Assembly (NCBI GenBank): GCA_030427295.1
Contig: JAUHWS010000008.1
Span: 1-39,011 of the forward strand
Origin: a bacterium
GTDB lineage: Bacteria; Patescibacteriota; Gracilibacteria; UM-FILTER-43-11
Direction: 5' to 3'
DNA length: 39,011 nucleotides
Part shown: in pieces, positions 31,178-39,011 of the stretch
Layout of the letters: the number at the start of each line of letters is the position of its first letter
How positions within the stretch are numbered: the stretch's first letter is position 1
Translations under genes and position numbers: made by a program
The notes under the pieces: model-generated
Told to the model about the DNA's origin: nothing
Seen by the model: the letters and a program-made list of their open reading frames with translations, nothing else
Database searches by the model: none

Positions 31178-31210
31178 TTTTCATTTCGACTCTCGCGGAG
31201 AAATCTCCAC
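31178..31210 (+). repeat. Repeat copy 3 flanking the GIY-YIG gene
   Basis: TTTTCATTTCGAC then TCTCGCGGAGAAATCTCC. It is in the same orientation as copy 1, about 446 bp away, so copies 1 and 3 bracket the nuclease gene as direct repeats. Confidence 0.7.
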
Positions 31211-31255
31211 TAAACACCCACAGAATAGTAAACATTTGTTCACTTGTCAATAGAA

Positions 31256-34114
31256 TTACAACTCCGCCGCATCACAGATTTTATTGAAGGGACAGAACGT
31301 ACAAATGCGTGAAGATGGTGTGGGGGCAAAATCAGACTCATTCACCTTGTCAGCTAATTTGATGATTTTTTCTCTAAATTTCTCCAACTTCTTCTCATCC
31401 GGCTCCGTTGAAATTTTGACATCCTCATCCAAAAAATAAAGGGTCAATTTACTCGCCGGTTGATTGAAACACTCCTTAGCCGCCAAGGCATAAATCATGA
31501 GTTGCTGATCTGAATCCACTTGCTTTTGAGACTTAGCCTGGCCCGTTTTATAGTCAATGATCTCCAGCGACCCATCAGGCAAGCGATCCGCTCGGTCAAT
31601 TCGGCCCGACAAGGTGTAATCCCCCATCTTCAACTTAAAACCTTTTTCAAGATAGATGATATTGGGAACGCCTTCTTTAAAATGCTCATAAAACGTTTCC
31701 AAAATTTCCGCCCCCCGCTTTTTTAGAGCCATTCGATGCTCAGCCGACTCAAACCCCACATCAATCCATTTTTCCTCGTAAATGGAAAGGAGTCTGTCCA
31801 GCGAAATATCCTCCTGATAATCTTCAAAAAGGCTCGACTGCTTGCTTTGTTCAACAAGCTGATAAAACTCTTGCAGGGTATTGTGCATTGCTGAACCAAA
31901 GCTCTGGGCCCCACTCATCGGGGTAGGAATTTTAAGAATATATTGGTAATGATACTGGCGAGGGCAACGGTCAAAAGTATTGAGTTGACTATGACTGAAA
32001 CGTTTGATTTTTTCGTTAGCACTAGAGACCTGAACTACTGGTGAAACGGAAATTTCAGGTTTTAAAAAACGCTCTACCCCTTCAGCCGTTCGCTCAACAC
32101 GAGTGACTTTGACATCATCGGCAATTTCAGTCAAAAAAACAGAGGGCTTTTTAGCTCGGGGATTTTGGGCATTCGAAGCGCTATAAAAATCAGCATGGAG
32201 CAAATGGAGTTTTCGCTTGGCCCGAGTCACCGCCACATAAAACAAACGCCGCTCTTCTTCAAGATGAAAATCTCCTTCCGTCGGGAGTTCGTGAATGAGC
32301 TCCTCAGGCAAATCAATACCCCGAGAACGATTGTCAGCCGGAAAACGACGAGACACCAAGCTCGGCACAAAAACCGTGTCAAATTCTAGCCCTTTTGAGG
32401 CATGAATGGTTGAAATTTGCACTCCATCAAGCCCATCTACATCAAACTTAGCCGCAGGATTTTCCCCTGCCTCCTCTGCCAAATCAAGATACTGAACAAA
32501 ATCGAGCACGGATTTTTCTTGATTCTCATTTTCAAAGCGCTGGATTTTTTGAAAGAAGGTCGCAATGTTCACAATCTGTTCTTCGGCTTCAATGGTGTGC
32601 TTTTCCAAAAGCTGCTTGTACAAATCAATGGATTGGGTAAACTGATACAAAGTCTCCCCTACCGTATGCGTTTTAGAATATTCAATGAGCTGAGAAAGAC
32701 CCTGATAAATCTCCTTAAATTCAGACATTTTACCCATTTGAGTCCACAAACTGATGTAGGACTTTTTTGCCTGTTGAAGGCCCTCCAAAATTTGAATCAT
32801 CTGGTGGTCAAACCACGGCATCTTCAGCACTCGAATCAAGCTCATGTCATCCATCACATTCGCCAGAACCCGAAAGAGTGAAATCAAATCGCGAATCTCT
32901 GGCTTGCTGTAGAGCCCCTTTTCTGAAAGAAACTGATAGGGAACATTCGCTTTTTTAAAGGCTTCCACAAAAGGAACAGCGTAACTGTTGGCTCGGCATA
33001 AAATAGCAAAGTCTGAAAGATTAACCTCTGACTGACGGATTTGCTCAAGAACATACTCCACCTCCTGCTCCACGGTTGAAGAATGAATCACAGCCACTGA
33101 AGTTTCATCTCCCGGAACCTGGCCGATCAACTTTTTATTGATTTCAGCTTTAATTTCTAGGCGATCCGGGTTATTTTTTTGAATAGAAATGTAAGCAAAA
33201 TCCAAAATCGACTGACTGCTTCGATAATTTTGATTCAGAACTACCTTTTTAGATTGGGGATATTTCTCAGTAAACTGCAAAATGTTCGAAATCGCCGCCC
33301 CACGGAATTTGTAAATCGACTGGTCATCATCTCCTACCACCATCAAGTTCTGGTGACCCGCTGCCAGCTGATCCACAATATGATTCTGGGCCATGTTGGT
33401 GTCCTGGTACTCATCCACCAAAATATACTGATACTTTTTTTGAAGATGAGCAAGGATATTCGGACGCTCCCTTAAGAGCCTAATCACCTGATATTGCAGA
33501 CTTGAAAAATCCAAAAAATTATTCTTGTAAAGAAGTCCTTCGTATTTTTGATACGCTTTCGCCAACTCTAAAAAACGACCGGCATCCAATTTTTCATCTT
33601 CTGCTTTCGCCTCAGTTTTTCTTTTTTCTGCTGCATTCAAATAATCCTCCGGGGACGCCATTTCCTCCTTTGCTTTAGAAAAGTGACTAACCAGGGCATC
33701 AATAAATTTATTAGGATTCCCCAGGGGGCGATAATAACCCAACTCAAACTCAAAGAGATGATCCTTCATAAACTTCCACTGATTGACTCCCTCCAAAATC
33801 TTAAAACTAGGACTCAGACCAATATCAATGCCGTACTGGCGAAGCAGGCGCTCACAAAAAGCATGAAAGGTACTCACTTGAATCACCGTGTGTCCAATGG
33901 GAAGGCCTTCATCTAAACGCTCTTCCATTTCACCAGCCGCTTTTTCAGTAAAGGTAAGGGCTAGAATCTGATCCGCTCGGGCCCAGCCCTGATCTAAAAT
34001 ATGAGCCATTCGCTCGGTGATCACTCGAGTTTTACCCGTCCCTGCCCCAGCAATCACCAGTATGGGGCCTTTATTATGCTCAACCGCTGTTTTTTGTTCT
34101 GAATTGAGTTCCAC
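31256..34114 (-). CDS. UvrD/PcrA-type helicase fused to RecB-like nuclease
   Basis: A 952-aa DNA repair enzyme starting with GTG. The helicase part has Q motif NSEQKTAV, Walker A GAGTGKTR, LALTFTEKAAGEM, DEYQDTN (motif II), GDDDQSIYKFRGA (III), LNQNYRSS (IV), STIHASKGLEFDTVFV (V) and VAVTRAKRKLHLL (VI). The C-terminal 230 residues form a PD-(D/E)XK domain: FSHSQLNTFDRCPRQY, GRIDRADRLPDGSLEIIDYKTG, then CTFCPFNKIC. One early and three late cysteines fit the Fe-S cluster of AddB-type nucleases. This single-chain layout could serve in place of AddAB/RecBCD (inference). Confidence 0.93.
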   Translation of the reverse strand: MELNSEQKTAVEHNKGPILVIAGAGTGKTRVITERMAHILDQGWARADQILALTFTEKAAGEMEERLDEGLPIGHTVIQVSTFHAFCERLLRQYGIDIGLSPSFKILEGVNQWKFMKDHLFEFELGYYRPLGNPNKFIDALVSHFSKAKEEMASPEDYLNAAEKRKTEAKAEDEKLDAGRFLELAKAYQKYEGLLYKNNFLDFSSLQYQVIRLLRERPNILAHLQKKYQYILVDEYQDTNMAQNHIVDQLAAGHQNLMVVGDDDQSIYKFRGAAISNILQFTEKYPQSKKVVLNQNYRSSQSILDFAYISIQKNNPDRLEIKAEINKKLIGQVPGDETSVAVIHSSTVEQEVEYVLEQIRQSEVNLSDFAILCRANSYAVPFVEAFKKANVPYQFLSEKGLYSKPEIRDLISLFRVLANVMDDMSLIRVLKMPWFDHQMIQILEGLQQAKKSYISLWTQMGKMSEFKEIYQGLSQLIEYSKTHTVGETLYQFTQSIDLYKQLLEKHTIEAEEQIVNIATFFQKIQRFENENQEKSVLDFVQYLDLAEEAGENPAAKFDVDGLDGVQISTIHASKGLEFDTVFVPSLVSRRFPADNRSRGIDLPEELIHELPTEGDFHLEEERRLFYVAVTRAKRKLHLLHADFYSASNAQNPRAKKPSVFLTEIADDVKVTRVERTAEGVERFLKPEISVSPVVQVSSANEKIKRFSHSQLNTFDRCPRQYHYQYILKIPTPMSGAQSFGSAMHNTLQEFYQLVEQSKQSSLFEDYQEDISLDRLLSIYEEKWIDVGFESAEHRMALKKRGAEILETFYEHFKEGVPNIIYLEKGFKLKMGDYTLSGRIDRADRLPDGSLEIIDYKTGQAKSQKQVDSDQQLMIYALAAKECFNQPASKLTLYFLDEDVKISTEPDEKKLEKFREKIIKLADKVNESDFAPTPSSRICTFCPFNKICDAAEL

Positions 34115-34142
34115 GTATTCATACTAAAGGATTTTTAAACAC

Positions 34143-34178
34143 AAAAAAAGACCCATAACTCAATTGTTAGGGTCTTTC
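34143..34178 (-). terminator. rpsA intrinsic terminator
   Basis: On the minus strand AAGACCC...GGGTCTT forms a stem extended by TAAC/GTTA around AATTGA, followed by a run of seven T's, 9 bp past the rpsA stop. Confidence 0.88.
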
Positions 34179-34186
34179 TTGCAAGT

Positions 34187-35413
34187 TTATGCGTCAGCCG
34201 CCTCCTTTTTATCCTCCTTAACAGAAGCATCTTCTTCTTTTTTAGCTGATTTTTTATCTGACACGTCATCAGACACCTCTTCCTCAGAAGACTCAGCACC
34301 CTCAGCCTTCTTCTTTTTAACTCCAGCTTTAGCTGCCTTCAAGCTCAAACCAATACGGTGCTCATCACGATCAATATTAATCACCATAGCTTCAACTTCT
34401 TGCCCCACCTCCAAAAAATCAGCAGGGTCTTCTACTTTTTGATCGGAAATTTCAGACAAATGAATCAGACCATTCAAATCATCTTCAAGTTGCACAAAAG
34501 CTCCAAAAGGAGAAAAACGGTTGATTATCCCTTTTACCTTTGAATTGATTGGATATTTTTCCTCAATCACAGACCATGGATCTGGAATAAGACGTTTCAT
34601 ACTCAAAGAAAGTTTTTCGCCTTCAATGCCAATGATTTCAACCTCAACTTCATCACCCACCTTAGCATATTGATGAGGATTGGAAACGTGACCCCACGCG
34701 ATTTCAGAAATGTGAACCAAACCTTCAAGGCCATTAAAGGTGACAAAAATACCAAACTTGACCACACCAGACACACGCCCTTTCATTCGATTTCCCACCT
34801 TAAGCTCACCAAGAGAAGCTTTAGCTTGGGATTGGAGTGCCGCCTTTTCAGAAAGAATCATTTTACCGGTAGAACGATCCAAATTAATAATTTTAGTCTG
34901 AAGCTTAATCCCAACTAATTTTTGTAAACGACTTAAGATCGCTTGAGCATTTGCCCCCTCAACACGTGGGTAGTGAGCCGGAGCCAATTGAGAAACTGGA
35001 ATAAAACCTTTAATTCCATCCACATCAATCAACAACCCACCTTTATTCGCCTCCGAAATGGACACATCAATGACATCGCCATCTTTATAAGCCTTTTCAA
35101 ACCTCTCCCAAGAGGTGACCTGAGAAGCTTTTTTGAGTGATAGAACAACCATCCCATCCTCATTCTCTTCTTCAATAATAACTGTTTTCACCTCATCACC
35201 CTCCTTCAAATCCTTAATGGTTCCAGCACTATCATGAGTTTCTCGACCACTAACAATACCAACCGCAACGCCATTTAAATCAACAACCAAACGGTTTTTT
35301 GAAACAGAAACCACCTTTCCCGTAATCACAGCACCCAATTCTGGCTTTTGAAAATCAACAGAGCTGCTGAGCAAATCCTCCATTGACACGTTGTCATCTA
35401 CAATTTTAAACAT
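34187..35413 (-). CDS. rpsA: 30S ribosomal protein S1
   Basis: A 408-aa protein with four S1 RNA-binding domains (about residues 27-98, 105-190, 200-270, 285-360). Domains 3 and 4 are the best matches (GRVSGVVKFGIFVTFNGLEGLVHISE; GIINRFSPFGAFVQLEDDLNGLIHLSE). A charged, low-complexity tail of about 45 residues (KKKKAEGAESSEEE...KEAADA) ends it. S1 helps mRNAs bind the 30S subunit; four domains is short next to the six of E. coli and common outside Proteobacteria. The start is the ATG at 35413 rather than the upstream TTG. It has its own promoter, leader hairpin and terminator. Confidence 0.94.
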   Translation of the reverse strand: MFKIVDDNVSMEDLLSSSVDFQKPELGAVITGKVVSVSKNRLVVDLNGVAVGIVSGRETHDSAGTIKDLKEGDEVKTVIIEEENEDGMVVLSLKKASQVTSWERFEKAYKDGDVIDVSISEANKGGLLIDVDGIKGFIPVSQLAPAHYPRVEGANAQAILSRLQKLVGIKLQTKIINLDRSTGKMILSEKAALQSQAKASLGELKVGNRMKGRVSGVVKFGIFVTFNGLEGLVHISEIAWGHVSNPHQYAKVGDEVEVEIIGIEGEKLSLSMKRLIPDPWSVIEEKYPINSKVKGIINRFSPFGAFVQLEDDLNGLIHLSEISDQKVEDPADFLEVGQEVEAMVINIDRDEHRIGLSLKAAKAGVKKKKAEGAESSEEEVSDDVSDKKSAKKEEDASVKEDKKEAADA

Positions 35414-35464
35414 AAGCAAAAATTTAGCAGTAGTTAGTTTTTAAAGGAAATTTTGAGGTCCTAA

Positions 35465-35482
35465 CTCTCCTGCTAATGAGAG
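35465..35482 (-). promoter_or_regulatory. Hairpin in the rpsA leader
   Basis: CTCTC and GAGAG pair around an 8-base loop in the roughly 90-nt rpsA leader, and the stem may be extended weakly by the flanking CCT/AGG. The rpsA gene is autoregulated in other bacteria, so a role in feedback control is possible but unproven. Confidence 0.3.
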
Positions 35483-35505
35483 AAGGGGCCCAAAACACCA
35501 AAGGT

Positions 35506-35534
35506 ATCATACACCTGTTAAATCAATAGGTCAA
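35506..35534 (-). promoter_or_regulatory. rpsA promoter
   Basis: Minus strand TTGACC (35534-35529), 17 bp, TATGAT (35511-35506), just downstream of the recF stop. It predicts a leader of about 85-90 nt. Confidence 0.7.
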
Positions 35535-35540
35535 ATAAAT

Positions 35541-36623
35541 TTAGCCCAAAACCATCCCACCCTCAACGCTAAAAAACTGTGGCTTAGCAAGCATGCCTTC
35601 AAAAAAGCTACTGTGCGTAGTCGTCACAAAGGTTTGAATGTCCCCTATTTTATCAAATAAATAGCGTTGCCTAGAAGCATCCAACTCAGAAAATACATCA
35701 TCCAAAAGTAGAATGGGAAGCGCGTCATTTTCTTGAGTCAAAAGTTCTATTTCCGCAAATTTAAGGGACAAAACTAAGCTACGCCACTCCCCTCTCGAAG
35801 CAAAAATTCTCATATCAACATCATTCAAGAAGAAAGACAAATCATCACGGTGAGGACCCAATTGAGTATTCCCTGATGCAATATCAGTATGATATGAGGT
35901 AGACAAGGCACTCAAATAACCTTCAAGGTGGTCCATTTTCTTTATTTCAGTAGAGTAAATCAGAGCAAGATGATCATCTCGCTTGGAAATAGCCTGATAG
36001 TGAATCTGAGCAAGAGATTCAAGATCATTCAAAATCAATTTGCGCTTTTCGAGGATTTTCAGGCCAAAAGTTGCCAATTGCTTATCCCAATAAGAAAGCT
36101 CCTCAACAGAAGCTTTCTCATCCCGAATCAACTTTAAAAGTGAATTGCGCTGACGACGAGCGGATTCATAGTGACTCAAGTCAAGCAGATAATCAGCGTG
36201 CAACTGAGACAGAAGAACATCCAAATAACGGCGACGCATGCGTGGGGCAAAAGCCATATAAGCCAGATCATCAGGAGAAAAGAAAATTGCTTTAAAATGG
36301 CCCATAAAATCAATAGCCCGTTTTTTTAAACCGTTCACCTTCAAGGTTTTTTGAGGAGGAAAATTAGTGCCAATGACCTCAAGGGAAAGATTTCCCAAAT
36401 GGCAGACAACAGAATAATAATCCTTTTTAAAACCAATCAAATCTTGATTCTTGTGACTTCGAAAAGATTTTGACAAAGCACACAAATAAATAGATTCCAG
36501 CAAATTTGTTTTGCCCTGGCCATTTTCTCCTACAAAAGCATGAACGTTGGTGCTGGAATCAAAAGAAAGGTCGATGGAATCCAAATTACGAAACCCCTGT
36601 ATTTTTAAACGATCCAGGCGCAT
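35541..36623 (-). CDS. recF: DNA replication and repair protein RecF
   Basis: A 360-aa SMC-like ATPase that loads RecA at gaps. Motifs are LKIQGFRNLD, Walker A VGENGQGKTNLLESIY (about 31-46), ALSKSFRSHKNQDLIGF, FSPDDLAYMAFAPRMRRRYLD, the ABC signature region (ASRGEWRSLVLSLKFAE), Walker B LPILLLDDVFSELD (about 304-317) and the final HSSFF. Length is typical. It diverges from the M23-SLH gene. The usual neighbours dnaA, dnaN and gyrB are absent, so this is not an origin-type cluster. Confidence 0.95.
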   Translation of the reverse strand: MRLDRLKIQGFRNLDSIDLSFDSSTNVHAFVGENGQGKTNLLESIYLCALSKSFRSHKNQDLIGFKKDYYSVVCHLGNLSLEVIGTNFPPQKTLKVNGLKKRAIDFMGHFKAIFFSPDDLAYMAFAPRMRRRYLDVLLSQLHADYLLDLSHYESARRQRNSLLKLIRDEKASVEELSYWDKQLATFGLKILEKRKLILNDLESLAQIHYQAISKRDDHLALIYSTEIKKMDHLEGYLSALSTSYHTDIASGNTQLGPHRDDLSFFLNDVDMRIFASRGEWRSLVLSLKFAEIELLTQENDALPILLLDDVFSELDASRQRYLFDKIGDIQTFVTTTHSSFFEGMLAKPQFFSVEGGMVLG

Positions 36624-36637
36624 GAGAGCTAAAAATA

Positions 36638-36666
36638 TTGACTTTTAATAAAATTTTTGTTATAAT
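36638..36666 (+). promoter_or_regulatory. Promoter of the M23-SLH gene
   Basis: TTGACT (36638-36643), 17 bp, TATAAT (36661-36666). Near-consensus, with a leader of about 54 nt before the ATG at 36727. Confidence 0.8.
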
Positions 36667-36726
36667 AATTAATCAAACCTGCATTTCTATGAATCAATTC
36701 TAAGCTCTATTAAAATAAAAATCAAA

Positions 36727-38859
36727 ATGGTTCAAAAAAATCCTCTCCAAATTAAAAAAATAAACAAACGAAAAAAACAACTTCCCGTCGGAAGAATTCA
36801 AAAGTTCAAGCGGTTTCTACACCAGCACAGCCTGAGACGGAAGCTTGCTTTTATAATGGTTGCAACCATAGCAAGCCTGGTAGCCTACCAGGTTCAGGAC
36901 ACCAACTTATTTAGAGCAAGCATTCTGCAAAACATGCCGGAATTCAATGGAACGGTCTACCCCGTACAAGTCATGCCAAAGTGGGGGGCGCTTAATGGAG
37001 ATGAAAACCCGCTCTACAAAGATAACACTGAAAATGTAGTTCCCATTTCAAATTACGATCCAAATCAAGTGGCCAGCATTTATGCCGTCGAGCACCTAGC
37101 AGGCTACGACACAGGGACAGAAAGAGGTTCAGGAAGTCATGCCGGGTTTGATATTCGTGGGATCACAGGGACACCCATTCATTCGAGCACAAATGGAATT
37201 GTAGCCAAAGTAAAAGAAGGTGATAGTGGGTTTGGAAATCATGTCGTGGTAAAATTTAAGGGTCCAAGCCCAATAAATCCCAGCGAAAATGAAATTCTAC
37301 ACTTCAGCTACAGTCACCTAAATCAAATCGCCAGTGGTATAGATGTCGGAGACGAAATAAAAAAAGGACAAATCATTGGTTATATGGGTGACACGGGAAC
37401 AGCCGCTGGAATTCATTTGCATTTTCAAGGAGATTTAAGCACAGCACCCTTTTCTCCTTATTGGCCGTTCACCAATACAGAAGCTAACGAGGCAGAACTC
37501 GGTTTCTTTGAGGCTGTCAATGAAGGCTTAGGAATAGAAAATGCAGAAACATACACCTTTCATCCCATGGAGTATGTGCTGAAATACCAAAACACCGAAG
37601 GCTCACTAACGTTAGATGAGCAAAATATTGAGGACATTCAGCCGACGCAGGAAGAAAGTCTTGCCGAAGCATTTGGGGGGACATCCAGTGAAATAGCTGA
37701 AAGAAAAGGCAGTCAAATCACTCTAAGCAGTGCTGATCGGATGGGGGTAGTTGGAAAAGAGGTGATCATTGAAGCTAAAATTGAAGCCAGCTATTTTAAC
37801 GAACTCAGTGATGAAGCCGTCATTCCAATAAAATTAATTGGAGTGGGACACCTTTCCAAAATAGAATTGAAAAAAAGTGATTTCAGGGACCTGAAAGCAA
37901 ACTTCAGTATCAGGAGTGATAAAGAAGGAATTGCAACCGTCGAAGTGCAAGGGGGGATGATTCAAATCAGTTTCAGCAACAGCATCAAGCCTCTCGCTCA
38001 ATTCAGCATTGAAACCGATGGCTATTTAGAAGCTGGACAAACAGAAATCATAAGAATCAGCGCCCTAGACGAAGATGGAAATCCTGCTTCCAATAACAGC
38101 CTCCCTGAAACCGTAGAGGTTACCGCAAGTGGGGTGCCAGCAGAGTTTAAATCCTCACAAATTCCAAAAGAAGCTTTCAATAATGGAGTCGCGGAAATTC
38201 AACTCATCCCAACAAATGAAGGAGAGCTAATCATCAAAGCGGTAGGAAATGGAATAATTGGTGAAGCAAGTGGGCAACTCGTCCGGAAGCCTGGATTCTT
38301 TTCAGACGTTGACCCAAACCATCCCAACTACTTAGCCATAAAAGCTTTAAAAGAAGCGAATATCATCAATGGTTATCAAAACAACACTTTTGGACCAGAA
38401 AATCCAGTTCTACGGGTAGAGGCACTTCAAATGTTAAACAACGCCTTTGAAATCAAGGCATCAGGTGAATTACCCGAGCTAAGTTTCAACGACATTGAAA
38501 AGAATGCCTGGTATACAGCAGCACTCAAACGAGCGGTCAAAGCAGGGGTTATTCAAGGATACAAAGATGGAAGCGTAAAACCAGGGCAGCCTGTCAACAA
38601 GGTAGAGTACTTCAAAATGCTCCTCAAAGTGAATGGAATCGATGAATTTGAAACAAACGAAAAAACAAGTTACGCGGATGTTCCCTCTAACGAGTGGTAT
38701 ACATGGATTGCTCAAGTCGCTAAAGAACGAAATCTTATCGATGCGCCAGGCAATCTATTTAAACCGGATGAATGGATGACAAGAGCCATGGTAGCTGAAA
38801 GTATTTATCGAATGCAGTACCTGATGGAGAACAATCAATTACGATTCAATGCTCAATAA
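36727..38859 (+). CDS. M23 peptidase with C-terminal S-layer (SLH) domains
   Basis: A 710-aa exported protein. A basic N-terminus and a membrane helix (about 40-55) are followed by a LytM/M23 domain (about 115-255) with the Zn ligands in GSHAGFDIRG (HxxxD, about 137-141) and GIHLHFQ (HxH, about 230-232). Two Ig-like beta regions follow (about 320-420 and 425-520), the second resembling invasin/intimin-type domains. Three SLH domains end the protein (about 525-575, 585-640, 650-705), with FSDVDPNHPNYLAIKALKE, AWYTAALKRAVKAGVIQGY and YADVPSNEWYTWIAQVAKE. M23 enzymes cut peptide cross-links; SLH domains hold proteins on the wall. Likely a wall-remodelling enzyme kept at the S-layer. Confidence 0.94.
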   Translation: MVQKNPLQIKKINKRKKQLPVGRIQKFKRFLHQHSLRRKLAFIMVATIASLVAYQVQDTNLFRASILQNMPEFNGTVYPVQVMPKWGALNGDENPLYKDNTENVVPISNYDPNQVASIYAVEHLAGYDTGTERGSGSHAGFDIRGITGTPIHSSTNGIVAKVKEGDSGFGNHVVVKFKGPSPINPSENEILHFSYSHLNQIASGIDVGDEIKKGQIIGYMGDTGTAAGIHLHFQGDLSTAPFSPYWPFTNTEANEAELGFFEAVNEGLGIENAETYTFHPMEYVLKYQNTEGSLTLDEQNIEDIQPTQEESLAEAFGGTSSEIAERKGSQITLSSADRMGVVGKEVIIEAKIEASYFNELSDEAVIPIKLIGVGHLSKIELKKSDFRDLKANFSIRSDKEGIATVEVQGGMIQISFSNSIKPLAQFSIETDGYLEAGQTEIIRISALDEDGNPASNNSLPETVEVTASGVPAEFKSSQIPKEAFNNGVAEIQLIPTNEGELIIKAVGNGIIGEASGQLVRKPGFFSDVDPNHPNYLAIKALKEANIINGYQNNTFGPENPVLRVEALQMLNNAFEIKASGELPELSFNDIEKNAWYTAALKRAVKAGVIQGYKDGSVKPGQPVNKVEYFKMLLKVNGIDEFETNEKTSYADVPSNEWYTWIAQVAKERNLIDAPGNLFKPDEWMTRAMVAESIYRMQYLMENNQLRFNAQ

Positions 38860-38875
38860 ATTAAAAAACAAAAAA

Positions 38876-38908
38876 ACCCCTCAACACAAATCGTGCTGAG
38901 GGGTTTTT
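38876..38908. terminator. Strong terminator shared by convergent SLH genes
   Basis: CCCCTCA...TGAGGGG with an inner CAC/GTG pair, followed by TTTTT on the plus strand and, read the other way, by a T7 run. It can end transcription from both sides. Confidence 0.9.
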
Positions 38909-38914
38909 GAGAAC

Positions 38915-39011
38915 TTACAGAGCATCAACATCAATCACTTCATTTTCAATCAATTCAGCTAGAACACGAGCGGTTTGCTCACGGGTGAACAGACCTCTCA
39001 CATCAATTTCA
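38915..39011 (-). CDS. C-terminus of another SLH-domain protein (cut by window edge)
   Basis: Reading the minus strand, the last 31 codons before TAA (38917-38915) give DVRGLFTREQTARVLAELIE and then a short tail. This matches the end of an SLH domain (the conserved xRxExAxxLxxxIE helix). It is not in the ORF track because the frame is open at the edge. It is convergent with the M23-SLH gene and shares its terminator, so two SLH proteins sit tail to tail. Confidence 0.65.
   Translation of the reverse strand, partial: EIDVRGLFTREQTARVLAELIENEVIDVDAL

Noticed and set aside
32417-32881. 154-aa plus-strand ORF
   Set aside because: It is antisense to the helicase-nuclease gene within conserved helicase sequence, with no recognisable motif.
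35541-36623. recF as a sign of the replication origin
   Set aside because: No dnaA, dnaN or gyrB lies nearby and I saw no DnaA-box cluster in the 36624-36726 gap.
1-39011. CRISPR array, rRNA, or UGA recoding
   Set aside because: No regularly spaced repeats or rRNA sequence were seen, and genes end normally at TGA, TAA and TAG without internal TGA.

Overview
The window looks like chromosomal DNA of a Patescibacteria (CPR) bacterium, most likely of the Peregrinibacteria type. Genes are short and tightly packed, and convergent neighbours repeatedly overlap at their stop codons. The gene mix fits that group: an archaeal-style TrmB regulator, VanW, a sortase, SLH-anchored cell-wall enzymes, a set of VirB2/TrbC-like two-helix membrane proteins, and a UvrD helicase fused to a RecB-type nuclease. 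UGA is used as a normal stop, which argues against the UGA-recoding Gracilibacteria and Absconditabacteria. The lineage call is inferred from gene content, since there is no rRNA here.

Layout. 1-2.6 kb: glutamine synthetase (cut by the left edge), a divergent TrmB regulator with palindromes between them, and a rhodanese. 2.7-5.9 kb: a recombination island with two degenerate tRNA starts, an intact tRNA-Thr(GGT), an intact tyrosine recombinase, a second recombinase broken by a frameshift, and an orphan 245-aa gene. 5.9-8.0 kb: a leftward membrane cluster (DUF1761-like, CcdA-like, a His/Cys-rich anchored protein, a four-helix protein ending in CEFC). 8.1-11 kb: a Cys-rich repeat protein, VanW, a 51-aa lipoprotein missed by the ORF track, and an rRNA pseudouridine synthase. 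11-24.2 kb: mostly housekeeping genes (rsmG, rlmE, mltG, ybaB, trypsin-like protease, der, DsbA-like lipoprotein, dnaX, formyl-THF cyclo-ligase, glyA, maf, purA, ftsA-like). 24.2-39 kb: sortase, metG, five tandem VirB2/TrbC-like membrane proteins, rmuC, a GIY-YIG nuclease flanked by repeats, UvrD-nuclease, rpsA, recF, an M23-SLH enzyme, and the end of another SLH protein cut by the right edge.

How the genes fit together. Envelope work is a strong theme: MltG, VanW, sortase, M23-SLH and a second SLH protein imply a peptidoglycan wall with an S-layer and sortase-linked proteins. Extracytoplasmic thiol chemistry is suggested by CcdA-like, DsbA-like and several Cys-rich exported proteins. DNA maintenance is covered by dnaX, recF, rmuC and the UvrD-nuclease, translation by S1, MetRS, Der and three rRNA-modifying enzymes, and one-carbon/purine metabolism by glyA, the cyclo-ligase and purA. 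Promoters match the sigma-70 consensus (TTGaca, 17 bp, TATAAT), and some sit so close to the start codon that the mRNA may be leaderless.

The least explained parts are the five-gene VirB2-like array, the His/Cys membrane cluster, the GIY-YIG gene with its palindromic repeats, the tRNA-Thr remnant array, and a possible frameshift site in dnaX.
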